Below are positions 9,065 through 18,747 of a DNA stretch of 64,000 bases, one piece after another. The stretch spans positions 62,001 through 126,000 of the forward strand of contig NZ_SJPI01000001.1 of the NCBI RefSeq assembly GCF_007859865.1. Reading direction: 5' to 3'. Every line of letters begins with the position of its first letter. The first letter of the stretch is position 1. Under the pieces are notes generated by a model that had not been told where the DNA came from, searched no databases, and worked only from the letters and a program-made list of their open reading frames with translations. Made by a program: the position numbers and the translations under genes. This DNA comes from Rubripirellula amarantea. GTDB lineage: Bacteria; Planctomycetota; Planctomycetia; Pirellulales; Pirellulaceae.

Positions 9065-9508
9065 TTAGAACGAGAAGTTGAGTTGATCCGCGTCGGATCG
9101 AATCACAACATCGCGTTGTTGCCAATTTGCCAATCGTGTTGGCGAACGACGCGGTGGTTCCGCGGTTTTCAATTGAGACTTGCTAGTGATCTGAGGCAGC
9201 GGTTCGGGTTGCGTTTGAACATCTTCAACGTCGCCCATGGCAACGTCGGACGTCACAACGACTCGGTACGTTCCTGGCTTAGGCCCATTTTCAGGTGTCA
9301 ACGCATACCGACCAGCGGTGATTTTGGTCGATGCCGCCGCTCCAGATGTGTTGCCCGACGGCAGAAACGTGATTGTACCTGATTCGATCGGACTGTTGTC
9401 CACTTGCACTACGCCGTGAACTTCCACCCGATCGGACTCGGGTGTTGAGCAACCAACCGCTAACGATAGAACTGCGAGCAGCAATAAACGGCTACAACTT
9501 CTGCACAT
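9065..9508 (-). CDS. Small lipoprotein, carboxypeptidase-regulatory-like
   Basis: A 147-residue protein with a lipoprotein signal: a hydrophobic stretch followed by LAVGC, with the Cys at residue 20. The mature part starts VEVHGVVQVDNSPIESGTI, a pattern typical of small planctomycete lipoproteins with a transthyretin/carboxypeptidase-regulatory-like beta-sandwich (G-x-V-x-x-x-G-x-P followed by FLP and YRVVV strands). Its start overlaps the 3' end of the sulfatase gene by 17 nt, so it is translated from the same message. The role is unknown; surface location and its pairing with a secreted sulfatase suggest a part in polysaccharide handling. Confidence 0.8.
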   Translation of the reverse strand: MCRSCSRLLLLAVLSLAVGCSTPESDRVEVHGVVQVDNSPIESGTITFLPSGNTSGAAASTKITAGRYALTPENGPKPGTYRVVVTSDVAMGDVEDVQTQPEPLPQITSKSQLKTAEPPRRSPTRLANWQQRDVVIRSDADQLNFSF

Positions 9509-11297
9509 ACGCGTAGTACGCTCCGTAGGACTTTCCTTGCTCGGTCGTGAAGATGGCCCTTAGCTTTGTCGCGCCCGCGGGCAAGGTCACCCGAAATGCA
9601 GCTTCTTGGTCGCCACTACTGACTAACTGAGTTGATTCGACGTCCGCAATTTGAAGGGTCGCAGTCTTAACGTCGATTGCTTCGCCTGGAGTCATCCGAA
9701 ACGCGTCGACACCTGGCACGGGCGCGCCCGGAGCGACGGATGCATCAATCGCGAAACCCGATTCCACAGGCCAACGTCGCAACCGGATTTCATAATCGCC
9801 GGCTTCGACGACGTTGACGTGCCAAAATCCATCCACGGCCTCGGTATCGAGTGACTTGCGAATGAGCGATTGATTCCAAGGAGACGCAGTTTCGTTGGTC
9901 CAATCGTGACAGGTCAGCGCCACGGGGTTTTCGTGGGGAGTACCAAGATAGATCGGTGTTGGCGCCGCGAAAGTTGGCGATAGTTCATCCCACCAGGATT
10001 CGTAGAAACGTTGAAGCCGACCGACGACTTCGGGGTGCTCGTCAGCGATGTTATTTTTTTGTCCCGGGTCCGCCTTAATGTCGTAAAGCTCTTTTTGATT
10101 GACCAACCGATATTGGTCGGTCATCACGCTACTGCCTCGCCATTTTTCAGGTTGCTCGATGCGTTGGGAATCTGTGATCAAGATTCTTTCAGGCCACCTA
10201 TCAGACTCGTTCTCAAGTAGCGGTCGCAAACTTCGACCATCGAATGCGATATCACTTGGTGTTTCGATGCCGCATAAATCAAGAAGTGTTGGCATGATGT
10301 CGATGTGCGCTGTGATCGGCAAAACATCTCTGCCCTGATCAAACTTGCCCGGCCAATGAATGAAGAAGGGCACACGGTGACCGCCATCGTAGGGGCTGCC
10401 TTTGAAACCCCGCATTCCGGAATTGTAGACTTTCCCGCCTGCTGAGGTTCCGTTGTCTGTCATGAAGATAAAGATCGTATCGTCGGCAATGCCTTCCTTC
10501 TCAAGCACATCGCGAAGCTTGCCAACGTTGTCATCAATATTGGCGATCATCCCAAAAAAGTTCGCGACACCAATCCCAAGATGCTCATAAGGTTTGCTGT
10601 ATTCCGGCGGCGCATGATAGGGACCGTGAGCGGCGTTCGTTGAGATATACGCCAAGAACGGCTGATCCTTCTCTTTTTGCTTTCGGATGAACGACGTCGC
10701 GTAATCGAAAAACACGTCGGTGCAAAAACCTTTCACGGGCGTTGGCTTGTTGTTGTGAAAGTACGTACCGTCAAAGTACGCGTTGTCCCAATAGTCAGGA
10801 GTTTGCCCGACACCGCCGCCACCATGACACATCACTTCGTCGAAACCGCGGTCGGTTGGACGATATGGGTAGTTGTCGCCAAGGTGCCACTTTCCAAACA
10901 TCCCTGTCGCATAACCCGCGTCCTGAAACACATTTGCCAATGTCGTTTCTTCAGCTCGAAGGATCGAACGACCGTTGATTGTGTGCCAAGCACCGGTGCG
11001 GTTTGTCCAGCGTCCGGTTAGCAACGCCGCGCGAGAAGGCGTGCAGGTCGGCGCCACATGAAAATCAGCCAAGCGGACCGACTGCTCAAACAGCTTGTCG
11101 ATACTGGGCGTTTTCAAAACTGGGTTGCCGTGACATGCCAAGTCGCCGTGACCTTGGTCGTCCGTTATCACCACCACCACGTTGGGACGCTGATCGGACG
11201 AGGGCTGACCGCTGGCGGTTTGAAGGATAGCCAAACTTGCCAACAAGCCAAACAAGGCGGCAGCCAATGGTGACGGGAAAGAAAATCGGTATGGCAT
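9492..11297 (-). CDS. Secreted sulfatase (arylsulfatase family)
   Basis: A 601-residue protein with an N-terminal signal peptide (cleavage likely after TASG near residue 30). The sulfatase signature CTPSR starts at Cys85, the residue converted to formylglycine by the anaerobic or aerobic maturase. The metal-binding DDQGHGD is at 46-52, and the later motifs GKWHLGD and FMTDNGTSAGG are present. Residues beyond about 450 form an extra beta-rich domain (NVVEAGDYEIRLRRWP), as in many marine planctomycete sulfatases. It hydrolyses sulfate esters, probably from sulfated polysaccharides. The gene is divergent from the PSCyt1 gene at 11484 and is flanked by DUF1549/DUF1501 pairs, the usual planctomycete neighbourhood. 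Specific substrate cannot be told. Confidence 0.95.
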   Translation of the reverse strand: MPYRFSFPSPLAAALFGLLASLAILQTASGQPSSDQRPNVVVVITDDQGHGDLACHGNPVLKTPSIDKLFEQSVRLADFHVAPTCTPSRAALLTGRWTNRTGAWHTINGRSILRAEETTLANVFQDAGYATGMFGKWHLGDNYPYRPTDRGFDEVMCHGGGGVGQTPDYWDNAYFDGTYFHNNKPTPVKGFCTDVFFDYATSFIRKQKEKDQPFLAYISTNAAHGPYHAPPEYSKPYEHLGIGVANFFGMIANIDDNVGKLRDVLEKEGIADDTIFIFMTDNGTSAGGKVYNSGMRGFKGSPYDGGHRVPFFIHWPGKFDQGRDVLPITAHIDIMPTLLDLCGIETPSDIAFDGRSLRPLLENESDRWPERILITDSQRIEQPEKWRGSSVMTDQYRLVNQKELYDIKADPGQKNNIADEHPEVVGRLQRFYESWWDELSPTFAAPTPIYLGTPHENPVALTCHDWTNETASPWNQSLIRKSLDTEAVDGFWHVNVVEAGDYEIRLRRWPVESGFAIDASVAPGAPVPGVDAFRMTPGEAIDVKTATLQIADVESTQLVSSGDQEAAFRVTLPAGATKLRAIFTTEQGKSYGAYYAYVQKL

Positions 11298-11410
11298 AGA
11301 TTTCGTTACAACAAATGGGTCAGGTTAAATAGCCCTGCGAATCAGGGGGTTATCAGCACAGTGTAAGCGAAAAACAACCTCGCGCAGGCAAATTTGAACG
11401 ACTACTGATA

Positions 11411-11449
11411 CGTTCATCTGAGGAATAAATTAGAATGAACGACACGTTC
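11411..11449. promoter_or_regulatory. Clustered CGTTC/GAACG inverted repeats in a divergent promoter region
   Basis: In the 186-bp space between the divergent sulfatase and PSCyt1 genes there is CGTTCAT at 11411-11417, ATGAACG at 11435-11441 (its exact inverted copy) and CGTTC at 11445-11449, which also pairs with the middle GAACG across a 3-nt gap. Three alternating copies of a 5-7 bp motif in a divergent gap could be a regulator-binding site. No known operator is recognised. Confidence 0.3.
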
Positions 11450-11483
11450 TAGAATTGCAGTCTCCTCCCTTAGAAAACTCGCG

Positions 11484-14453
11484 ATGCGTTCCTCTTTCTT
11501 CCAGTTCATGTTGATTTTTGCCTGGGGATTGCTGGTCACGACCGCGAAGCCCGCCTGTGGTGAGGGCACCGTCGATTTCAACAGCGAGATTCGCCCAATT
11601 CTGTCCAAGCACTGCATTGCCTGCCACGGTCCGGACGAAGCAGATCGACAAGCTGGCTTGCGGCTTGATCATTTCGAGGGTGCCACAGAAGACTTGGGCG
11701 GATACTCGGCGATCGATGTCGAAGATCCCGAAGCGAGCGAGATGATCATTCGCATCGAAACGGACGATGCAGATCTAAAGATGCCGCCGCCCGAACATGC
11801 CGCTGCGGTAACCGACAATGAGCTTGCGCTACTGAAGACTTGGATCGCTCAAGGTGCAGTGTATCAAACCCATTGGTCCTTTTCGCCACCGACGCGACAT
11901 GCGACCCCGATGGTATCCCAAGGACGCGCGCACAACTTCATTGATGCCTTCATTCTGGAAAAGGCACAGGCTAAATCTCTGAACCAAAACCCAATCGCGG
12001 AACCACCTTCCCTAGTCCGTCGAGTCTGCTTGGACCTGACCGGATTACCACCGATTGCCCACTCCGATTTGGTTCAAAGATGTTGCCAAGACTTCCTGAA
12101 CGATCCCACGCAGGACCACTTGTCTTCTCTCGTTGATCAACTGCTTCAAAGCAATGCGTACGCCGAACATTGGGCGTCAATGTGGCTCGACCTTGCTCGC
12201 TACGCTGATACAGTTGGCTACTCGGGAGACGAACAGCGTGATATCTGGCCTTGGCGGGATTGGCTGATCCGTGCGATCGGTGACAACAAGTCTTACCGAG
12301 ACTTATCCATCGAGATGATTGCGGGCGACATGCTGCCCGATGCAACCGATGAACAACGGCTTGCGACGGCTTTCAATCGCAATACGCTTTCCAATAACGA
12401 AGGTGGCACAAACGATGAAGAGTTCCGTACGATCGCGATTAAGGATCGGCTCAGCACGACGATCAATGCCTGGATGGGATTGACGGTTCGATGTGCCGAA
12501 TGCCATTCACATAAGTACGATCCAATCAGCCAAACGGAATACTATTCGCTGTTGGATTTTTTCAATCAGTCTGCGGATGCCGATCGCACGGACGAACGAC
12601 CAAAACTCGAAGTCATTCCCGCTCCTGATCCGAAAGTGACCGCACGGCTCAACGATCAAATAGCGAAGCTAGAAAAGAAACTTGAAGGAACAAATTCGGT
12701 TTGGAATGAGATTCGTCCGATTGAAATGACCAGTCGCGAGGGAACGAAGTTTGAACAACTCAGCGACAATTCGATCTTGGCCGTAGGTCCCAACCCGGCG
12801 AAGGAAGAGTACAAGTTCACTTTTGAGGCCCCCGCTGGATCCTCTATCCAAGCGATTCGCCTAGAGGCAATTCCGCATCTACGTTACGACAACAGGGTAG
12901 GGCGTAGCGGCGAAGGCGCATTCATCCTCTCTCAGATCCGACTGACTCAACATGATGGCGAAAAAGAAACTCGGATTGCTTTCGCAGATGCCGAAAATGA
13001 CTTCAACCAAGTCAACCAGCACGCCCGAACCGCGATCGCGGAAACGGTTGAAAGTGGTGGCAAGCAAGGCTGGGCCGTTAACCATCCCGTCGATGGATAC
13101 AAAGCTCATCGAGAGGCAATTTTCCAGCTTGCCGAACCCCTGATCGCGACGACTGACACCAAATTCACGGTCTACCTGTTGCACGATCCACCTTGGGCAC
13201 GTCTGAACTTAGGTTGTGTTCGCATCTCGACCTGCAACGTCGAAAACGCGGCAAAGAAGTATCGCGATAAAGAGCTGGAACCCGTTCGTCGCGAGATTCA
13301 TCGCCTCATCACCGAACGCGATGCCCCCGTTCGAGTGCCAGTAATGGAACAGCTACCGAAAGACCGCCGCCGCGAAACGTTCGTGATGCTACGTGGAAAC
13401 TTTCAAAGCCCAGGCGAGAAAGTTACGGCGGAGTTTCCAAAGGCATTTGCACCCACTGACGAAACGGTTTCGAACGATCGTCTAGGACTTGCTCGATGGT
13501 TGTTCGAAGAATCCAACCCACTGACGGCAAGGGTCGCCGCAAATCGCTACTGGGCAAGAATGATGGGAATAGGAATTGTCGAAACCGAAGAAGATTTCGG
13601 CACTCAAGGATCCCCACCGTCGCATCCTCAACTTCTCGACGCATTGGCGATCGAACTGCAAGACAACAACTGGGACGTGCAGCATTTGCTGAAGCTGATC
13701 GTGATGTCGGCAACGTATCAGCAGTCCGCTACCGTGGATAAAAATTCACTCACGATCGATCCTCGCAACCGGCTACTTTCCCGTGGACCACGCGTCCGCT
13801 TGTCCGCCGAAGTGGTCCGTGATCAAGCCCTCGCGGTCTCGGGCTTGTTATCTAACAAGATGTACGGTCCGCCAGTCTATCCGCCCAGTCCAATCAAGCG
13901 TGTCGTCAACGCGTTTACCGGAGGATTCACGTGGCAGGAAAGCGTTGATGAGGATCGCTATCGACGCGCGTTGTACACCTACCTTAAACGCAGTGCACCC
14001 CACCCATTGTTCGAGACGTTCGACATGTCGAGCCGTGATATCTGCAGCATGCGACGTCTTCGCACCAATACTCCGTTGCAATCGTTCATGACGCTCAACG
14101 ACGTGACCTTCATTGAGGCTGCCCGTGCTTTGGCCAACAAAATGCTTGAGTCGTCGCAATCCAAGAAGTTTTCAGATCCGGATACTCAACTAGCTTCGGA
14201 AATAACCCAAGGTCTTCGTGCCGCTTTGTACGTCGAGCCCGACCCGAATCAAATCCAAGTGCTCAGCAAGCTGTATCGTTCGAGCTTCGAACGATTCCAG
14301 ACGGACCTTGATTCTGCAATCGAATTCGCAGGAAATCGAGAAGCCGGCGAAGACACAAATTCAGTGAAGGACAATGCGGCCATCGTTCGCAAAGCATCCA
14401 TGACGTTGGTCGCCAACGTTATCCTCAACCTAGACGGTTTCCTTAACAATTAG
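11484..14453 (+). CDS. PSCyt1-DUF1549-DUF1553 planctomycete cytochrome-type protein
   Basis: A 989-residue exported protein. The signal peptide covers about residues 1-27. A PSCyt1 haem-binding site, CIACHGPDEADR, follows near residue 43, with a distal Met-containing KMPP motif about 50 residues later, as in c-type cytochromes. Next come DUF1549 (PSCyt2; LTGLPP, WLDLARYADT and CAECHSHKYDP, a second CxxCH), a central beta-sandwich-like insertion (about 420-600) and DUF1553 (LGLARWLFEESNPLTARVAANR, then RRALYTYLKR and LQSFMTLND). The DUF1501 partner starts 5 nt after the stop. Such pairs are greatly expanded in planctomycetes and sit with sulfatases; a redox or sugar-processing role is suspected but not proven. 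Confidence 0.95.
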   Translation: MRSSFFQFMLIFAWGLLVTTAKPACGEGTVDFNSEIRPILSKHCIACHGPDEADRQAGLRLDHFEGATEDLGGYSAIDVEDPEASEMIIRIETDDADLKMPPPEHAAAVTDNELALLKTWIAQGAVYQTHWSFSPPTRHATPMVSQGRAHNFIDAFILEKAQAKSLNQNPIAEPPSLVRRVCLDLTGLPPIAHSDLVQRCCQDFLNDPTQDHLSSLVDQLLQSNAYAEHWASMWLDLARYADTVGYSGDEQRDIWPWRDWLIRAIGDNKSYRDLSIEMIAGDMLPDATDEQRLATAFNRNTLSNNEGGTNDEEFRTIAIKDRLSTTINAWMGLTVRCAECHSHKYDPISQTEYYSLLDFFNQSADADRTDERPKLEVIPAPDPKVTARLNDQIAKLEKKLEGTNSVWNEIRPIEMTSREGTKFEQLSDNSILAVGPNPAKEEYKFTFEAPAGSSIQAIRLEAIPHLRYDNRVGRSGEGAFILSQIRLTQHDGEKETRIAFADAENDFNQVNQHARTAIAETVESGGKQGWAVNHPVDGYKAHREAIFQLAEPLIATTDTKFTVYLLHDPPWARLNLGCVRISTCNVENAAKKYRDKELEPVRREIHRLITERDAPVRVPVMEQLPKDRRRETFVMLRGNFQSPGEKVTAEFPKAFAPTDETVSNDRLGLARWLFEESNPLTARVAANRYWARMMGIGIVETEEDFGTQGSPPSHPQLLDALAIELQDNNWDVQHLLKLIVMSATYQQSATVDKNSLTIDPRNRLLSRGPRVRLSAEVVRDQALAVSGLLSNKMYGPPVYPPSPIKRVVNAFTGGFTWQESVDEDRYRRALYTYLKRSAPHPLFETFDMSSRDICSMRRLRTNTPLQSFMTLNDVTFIEAARALANKMLESSQSKKFSDPDTQLASEITQGLRAALYVEPDPNQIQVLSKLYRSSFERFQTDLDSAIEFAGNREAGEDTNSVKDNAAIVRKASMTLVANVILNLDGFLNN

Positions 14454-14458
14454 TCACC

Positions 14459-15922
14459 ATGCCATTATCGAACTCGACGTTGCAACAAGAATTATTTCAC
14501 GCGTCCGCAAGGCTGCAAACGCGTCGTCATTTCATGCAAACCTGTGGCATGGGATTGGGTGTGGCTGCGCTAAGCCAATTTGAAGAGCAGGCAACTGCGT
14601 CGGCCGGCGATGCAATTGCAGGTCGTCGAGAACGACCTGCGAAATCAATCATCTACTTGCATATGGCTGGCTCGCCCCCGCAGCATGAATTGTTTGATTA
14701 CAAGCCAGAACTAGCCAAGCACCATCTCGAACCATGTCCTGACGAATTGATCGAAGGCAAGACGTTTGCGTTCATTAAAGGAAAACCCAAGCTGCTTGGT
14801 CCTGTCTTTCCATTCCGCAAGTACGGCAACAGCGGCATGATGTTGGGTGAAAAGATTCCTCACATCGGCTCGCACGCTGACGAACTTTGTTTGATCCGGT
14901 CGATGCACACGGATCAATTCAACCATGCTCCCGCTCAGTTGCTTTTGCATACGGGAACCTCGCAGTTTGGTGGCGCATCGATGGGCTCGTGGGCCACGTA
15001 TGGTCTGGGCAGTGAAAACGAAAATCTGCCCGGGTTCATGGTGATGGTATCGGGCGGAAAAATGCCGTCCGCAGGAAAGAGCCTTTGGGGTGGCGGTTTC
15101 CTGCCAAGCGTTTTCCAAGGGGTACAGTGCCGCGGAGAAGGTGATCCGATTCTGTATGTAAACAACCCGAAAGGCATGTCAAGCGATCTTCGCCGAGCTA
15201 GCCTGGATGCACTCAACGAACTTAATCGGCGTGAGTACGAAACGTTTCAAGATCCCGAAACGTTGACTCGCATCGAGCAGTACGAACTTGCATTTCGAAT
15301 GCAAACCGCTGTTCCCGATGTAATGGACATCAGCCGCGAACCTCAACACACCCTTGATGCCTACGGAGCTCAACCGGGCGCCGCCTCATTCGCGAACAAT
15401 TGCTTACTCGCGAGGCGGCTTGTTGAACAAGGTGTTCGCTTTGTCCAACTATTCGACTGGGGTTGGGATATCCACGGAACCGCCGCTTATGACGACATGC
15501 ACACTCAACTAGTCACCAAGTGCAACGAAGCGGACAAGCCTATCGGTGCATTGTTAACCGATCTTAAGCAGCGAGGATTGCTTGACGATACGCTCGTCAT
15601 TTTCGGTGGCGAGTTCGGTCGCACTCCTATGGTCGAAGCGAGAAATGGAACGCTTAAGTTTCTTGGTCGCGACCATCATCCCGATTGCTTTAGTGTCTGG
15701 GTCGCTGGCGGTGGCTTCAAGGGTGGCCATGTCCACGGCAGCACAGACGAACTTGGATTCAAGGTTGCCGAAAACGGTGTTGACGTGAAAGATTTTCAAG
15801 CGACGATTCTGCATGCCATGGGATTGGACCCGTATCGGCTTTCATTCGCCAGCCAAGGCTTGAACCAACGTTTGATCGGGCCTGCTAATACGCCCAAGAT
15901 CGTCAGCAGTTTGCTCAGTTAG
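14459..15922 (+). CDS. DUF1501 protein with Tat-type signal
   Basis: A 487-residue protein with a twin-arginine N-terminus (TRRHFMQTCGMGLGV) at about residues 21-35. The DUF1501 motifs are HMAGSPPQHELFDYKP, RSMHTDQFNHAPAQL, DWGWDIHG and FGGEFGRTPMVEARN followed by GRDHHPDCFS. The gene begins 5 nt after the PSCyt1-DUF1549-DUF1553 gene and is its functional partner by position. It belongs to a longer subtype than the 443-residue paralogue at 7732, with an extra block (QLLLHTG and SWATYGLGSENENLPGF) usual for this subtype. No catalytic activity is established for the family. Confidence 0.93.
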   Translation: MPLSNSTLQQELFHASARLQTRRHFMQTCGMGLGVAALSQFEEQATASAGDAIAGRRERPAKSIIYLHMAGSPPQHELFDYKPELAKHHLEPCPDELIEGKTFAFIKGKPKLLGPVFPFRKYGNSGMMLGEKIPHIGSHADELCLIRSMHTDQFNHAPAQLLLHTGTSQFGGASMGSWATYGLGSENENLPGFMVMVSGGKMPSAGKSLWGGGFLPSVFQGVQCRGEGDPILYVNNPKGMSSDLRRASLDALNELNRREYETFQDPETLTRIEQYELAFRMQTAVPDVMDISREPQHTLDAYGAQPGAASFANNCLLARRLVEQGVRFVQLFDWGWDIHGTAAYDDMHTQLVTKCNEADKPIGALLTDLKQRGLLDDTLVIFGGEFGRTPMVEARNGTLKFLGRDHHPDCFSVWVAGGGFKGGHVHGSTDELGFKVAENGVDVKDFQATILHAMGLDPYRLSFASQGLNQRLIGPANTPKIVSSLLS

Positions 15923-15999
15923 AATCGCGACCCTAAAGTGTCTTGCCGGGCCACAGGTGCGGCGATGCGTTTGTGGCATTTGGCAGCCAAGCCGTTCAC

Positions 16000-17916
16000 T
16001 TACGAGCGTGTAAGCCGTTTGATGATCTCGTCTGGATCGTAAACGCAACCGCCCCACGTTCCGCCACCGACTTGCTGCAGGGCCGCCCACAACCGCGTGT
16101 CATCGGGAACATTGGGATCAGCGCCCAAATCCGGATGTGGGTCGCGAGCATCAAGCATCGCGTCACCCGCAACAAAATGAACACGCCCATCCATCGTGCG
16201 AGTGTTAATTTCGATCTCAATTTCATCGCCGTCGCGAACCTTGGCGATCGGCCCCCCAGCGAGCGCCTCGGGGCCAACGTGACCAATGCAGGCACCAGTG
16301 CTAACGCCAGAGAACCGTGCATCGGTAACCAAGGCGACTTCTTTGCCGAAGGATAGATACTTTAGCGCCGATGTGATTTGGTAGGTCTCTTCCATCCCAC
16401 ATCCGATTGGACCTCGACCTATCAACACGATGACATCACCCGCCTTGATTGCGGGTTCGGATTGTGCCTTGATTGCCGCAATCGCGTCACTTTCGCGAAC
16501 GAACACGCGTGCAGGTCCTCGCTTGCGGTACACCCCGTCGTCGTCGATCACCGAAGGATCAATGGATGTCGCCTTGATAACCGAACCTTCGGGACAAAGG
16601 TTGCCGGAAGGAAAACAAACGGTGCTGGTAAGTCCGCGTCGCCTTGCTTCGGCTGGTGGAATGATCACATCGTCTGGATTAACACCATCCGCTTCACGCA
16701 ACCGCTCGCGGCACACTTCACGCCTTTCACAAGTCCGCCATTGGTCTAAGATTTCATTCCACGTCATTCCCGTTACCGTCTTGGCATCCGCTTTCAGCAA
16801 GCCAAGTTCGCGTAAGTGCCAAGCAACTTCGGGAACCCCGCCGGCCAAGAACATTTGCACCGTCGGGTGACCTACTGGGCCATTGGGAAGACAGTCGACA
16901 AACCGAGGAACAAGTTGATTGATTTTGCGGAACTCATCCGCGCCGGGTCGTTTGAGTCCAGCGGCGTGAGCAATCGCCGGAATATGTAGCAACAAGTTGG
17001 TGCTGCCTCCCACCGCGGCATGGATCAGCATGGCATTGAACAGTGCGTCATCGGTGAGAATGTCTTTCATCGCGACACCCCGTTCGTGCATTTGGCGCGA
17101 TGCATCCGCAGAATCTCGAGCCAGTTTGGTCCAGATCGGTTGACCGCTTGCCGCCAATGCTGCGTGGGGAACGGTCATGCCTAGAGCTTCGGCGACGACT
17201 TGGCTAGTTGCCGCCGTTCCAAGAAACTGGCATCCACCGCCCGGCGTTCCGCATGCTCGACAACCTTCCAGCGAAGCTTCTTCAAGGCTCATTTCGCCGC
17301 GAGAATAGCGAGCACCAATGGTTTGCACTTTGCCCGCATCTTCGCCCTGAGTCGGTGGCAATGTGACTCCGCCGGGCACCAACACATTCGCTAAATCGCC
17401 GCAACCCGCTAGTGCCATCATCATCGCAGGCAACCCTTTATCGCAGGTCGCAATGCCGATCACACCTTTACGGCGAGGCAACGATCGAATCAATCGCCGC
17501 ATCGTAATCGCCGCATCGTTTCGATACGGAAGCGAATCGAACATCCCATGAGTCCCCTGGCTGCGACCGTCACACGGATCACTCACGAAAGCGGCAAACG
17601 GCACTCCGTCGTGCGCACAAACTTGCTCCGCAGCCGCTTGGACAAGTAGGCCTACTTCCCAGTGTCCGGTGTGGTAGCCCAATGCGACGGGCGTGCCATC
17701 AGGTGCCCGAACTCCGCCTTGAGTACTTAAGATCAAATACTGGTCCCCCAGTACTCGACGCGGATCGAATCCCATTCCCACACTTTGCGTCAATCCGAAC
17801 AGGTCGCCGCTAGTCCAAGTCTTCAGAATTTCGTCGGAAAGCGGTAATGATCCGGTCGGCCCACTGGCGTTGGTCTTCAGTGTTTCGGGATCGATAGCGT
17901 CAAAATAAGTGTTCAT
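16000..17916 (-). CDS. YagF/YjhG-type sugar-acid dehydratase (probable D-xylonate dehydratase)
   Basis: A 638-residue IlvD/Edd-family protein. The sequence follows the E. coli YagF/YjhG subfamily almost block by block: [11 protein letters not shown]-type and [16 protein letters not shown] near residues 78 and 110, [48 protein letters not shown] and [16 protein letters not shown]. Three Cys residues in these motifs should hold the Fe-S cluster. Length also agrees with this subfamily (about 655) and not with IlvD (about 560-616). The E. coli enzymes dehydrate D-xylonate to 2-keto-3-deoxy-xylonate; I infer the same or a related aldonate here. It stands alone on the minus strand, convergent with the DUF1501 gene, without a linked kinase, aldolase or transporter. 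Confidence 0.9.
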   Translation of the reverse strand: MNTYFDAIDPETLKTNASGPTGSLPLSDEILKTWTSGDLFGLTQSVGMGFDPRRVLGDQYLILSTQGGVRAPDGTPVALGYHTGHWEVGLLVQAAAEQVCAHDGVPFAAFVSDPCDGRSQGTHGMFDSLPYRNDAAITMRRLIRSLPRRKGVIGIATCDKGLPAMMMALAGCGDLANVLVPGGVTLPPTQGEDAGKVQTIGARYSRGEMSLEEASLEGCRACGTPGGGCQFLGTAATSQVVAEALGMTVPHAALAASGQPIWTKLARDSADASRQMHERGVAMKDILTDDALFNAMLIHAAVGGSTNLLLHIPAIAHAAGLKRPGADEFRKINQLVPRFVDCLPNGPVGHPTVQMFLAGGVPEVAWHLRELGLLKADAKTVTGMTWNEILDQWRTCERREVCRERLREADGVNPDDVIIPPAEARRRGLTSTVCFPSGNLCPEGSVIKATSIDPSVIDDDGVYRKRGPARVFVRESDAIAAIKAQSEPAIKAGDVIVLIGRGPIGCGMEETYQITSALKYLSFGKEVALVTDARFSGVSTGACIGHVGPEALAGGPIAKVRDGDEIEIEINTRTMDGRVHFVAGDAMLDARDPHPDLGADPNVPDDTRLWAALQQVGGGTWGGCVYDPDEIIKRLTRS

Positions 17917-17960
17917 TCCATGATCCTAACTAGACGCAAGTCGAAGGGGCAGGGTGCGGC

Positions 17961-18422
17961 TCAAATCGCCATCCCAAAAAGTGCAATCGCGATAAACAAA
18001 CCGTAACTAATCACCCCCAGCACTACCAAGATTCCCATCACTCGCCAAACCAACATCTGCCTTCGCGCAAACTCAGCGAAACCTCCACGATTCGATTCCG
18101 CCGCGAAATTTTGCGAGGCTTGCGATGCCCGAAGTAGCAGGTAGGCAGGGATCCCATAGAACACCAACCCAAAGACACCAAAGCAACCAACCCCGCTTAG
18201 AATTTCCACAAAGCTGCCGCCGCCGATTGCGAACACTTGGATCACCATAAACGCCAACATCAATACCAACCCGATTCCAAACAGGACAGCAATAAAAAAT
18301 TGCCATCGTCCCATTTCACGAATCGCCGTCTTGCCGTCGATTTCGTTTTCGAACGGCGATTCTAACGATGCCTCGTTGGTCGCTTGGTACGGGTTGATGG
18401 GTGAAGAAAAGGGTTCACGCAT
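17961..18422 (-). CDS. Small membrane protein with NPYQ-type N-terminus
   Basis: About 153 residues from the ATG at 18422 (MREPFSSPINPYQATNEAS). The N-terminal SxxNPYQ pattern followed by a polar linker is common in small planctomycete membrane proteins. Hydrophobic segments lie at about residues 43-68, 75-95 and 128-150 (the last ends IAIALFGMAI at the stop). A longer reading to 18710 is open but adds 96 residues with little resemblance to a folded domain, so I favour the shorter form. I do not recognise a family with certainty (it resembles DUF5362-like proteins). It is divergent from the kinase-like gene at 18748. Confidence 0.65.
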   Translation of the reverse strand: MREPFSSPINPYQATNEASLESPFENEIDGKTAIREMGRWQFFIAVLFGIGLVLMLAFMVIQVFAIGGGSFVEILSGVGCFGVFGLVFYGIPAYLLLRASQASQNFAAESNRGGFAEFARRQMLVWRVMGILVVLGVISYGLFIAIALFGMAI

Positions 18423-18747
18423 GGGATTCTCGCCATGGTCAGAATCGCGATTGCTTTCCACTTCAATAATCCATTTCCGCCTGAGTAATCCTGGGGCTGG
18501 TTCGCCGTATTCTGCGATATCGAATCGCCGGGAATCGACGTCATGATAAAGTTTACCGGTTGTCAGGATCATAACAGCTTCGTGCGGCGAGAATTCCGAT
18601 TGGGTTAGTTTGGCGAAGTGTGCCATGACAGTCGTAAGGAATTCGCATCGTGGCCCGATTGCGTCGATGTTGTTAGCGGTTGAGTGCCGTGACAAGTTTC
18701 GTTGCGACAATACAGATGCCGCCTGTGAATGATGAGGAAAATCGCTC
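18423..18747. other. Gap between divergent genes; possible N-terminal extension
   Basis: This 325-bp stretch separates the small membrane protein and the kinase gene. It is either non-coding or holds a 96-residue N-terminal extension of the former (open on the minus strand from 18710). I see no tRNA, hairpin terminator or clear promoter in it. Confidence 0.3.
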
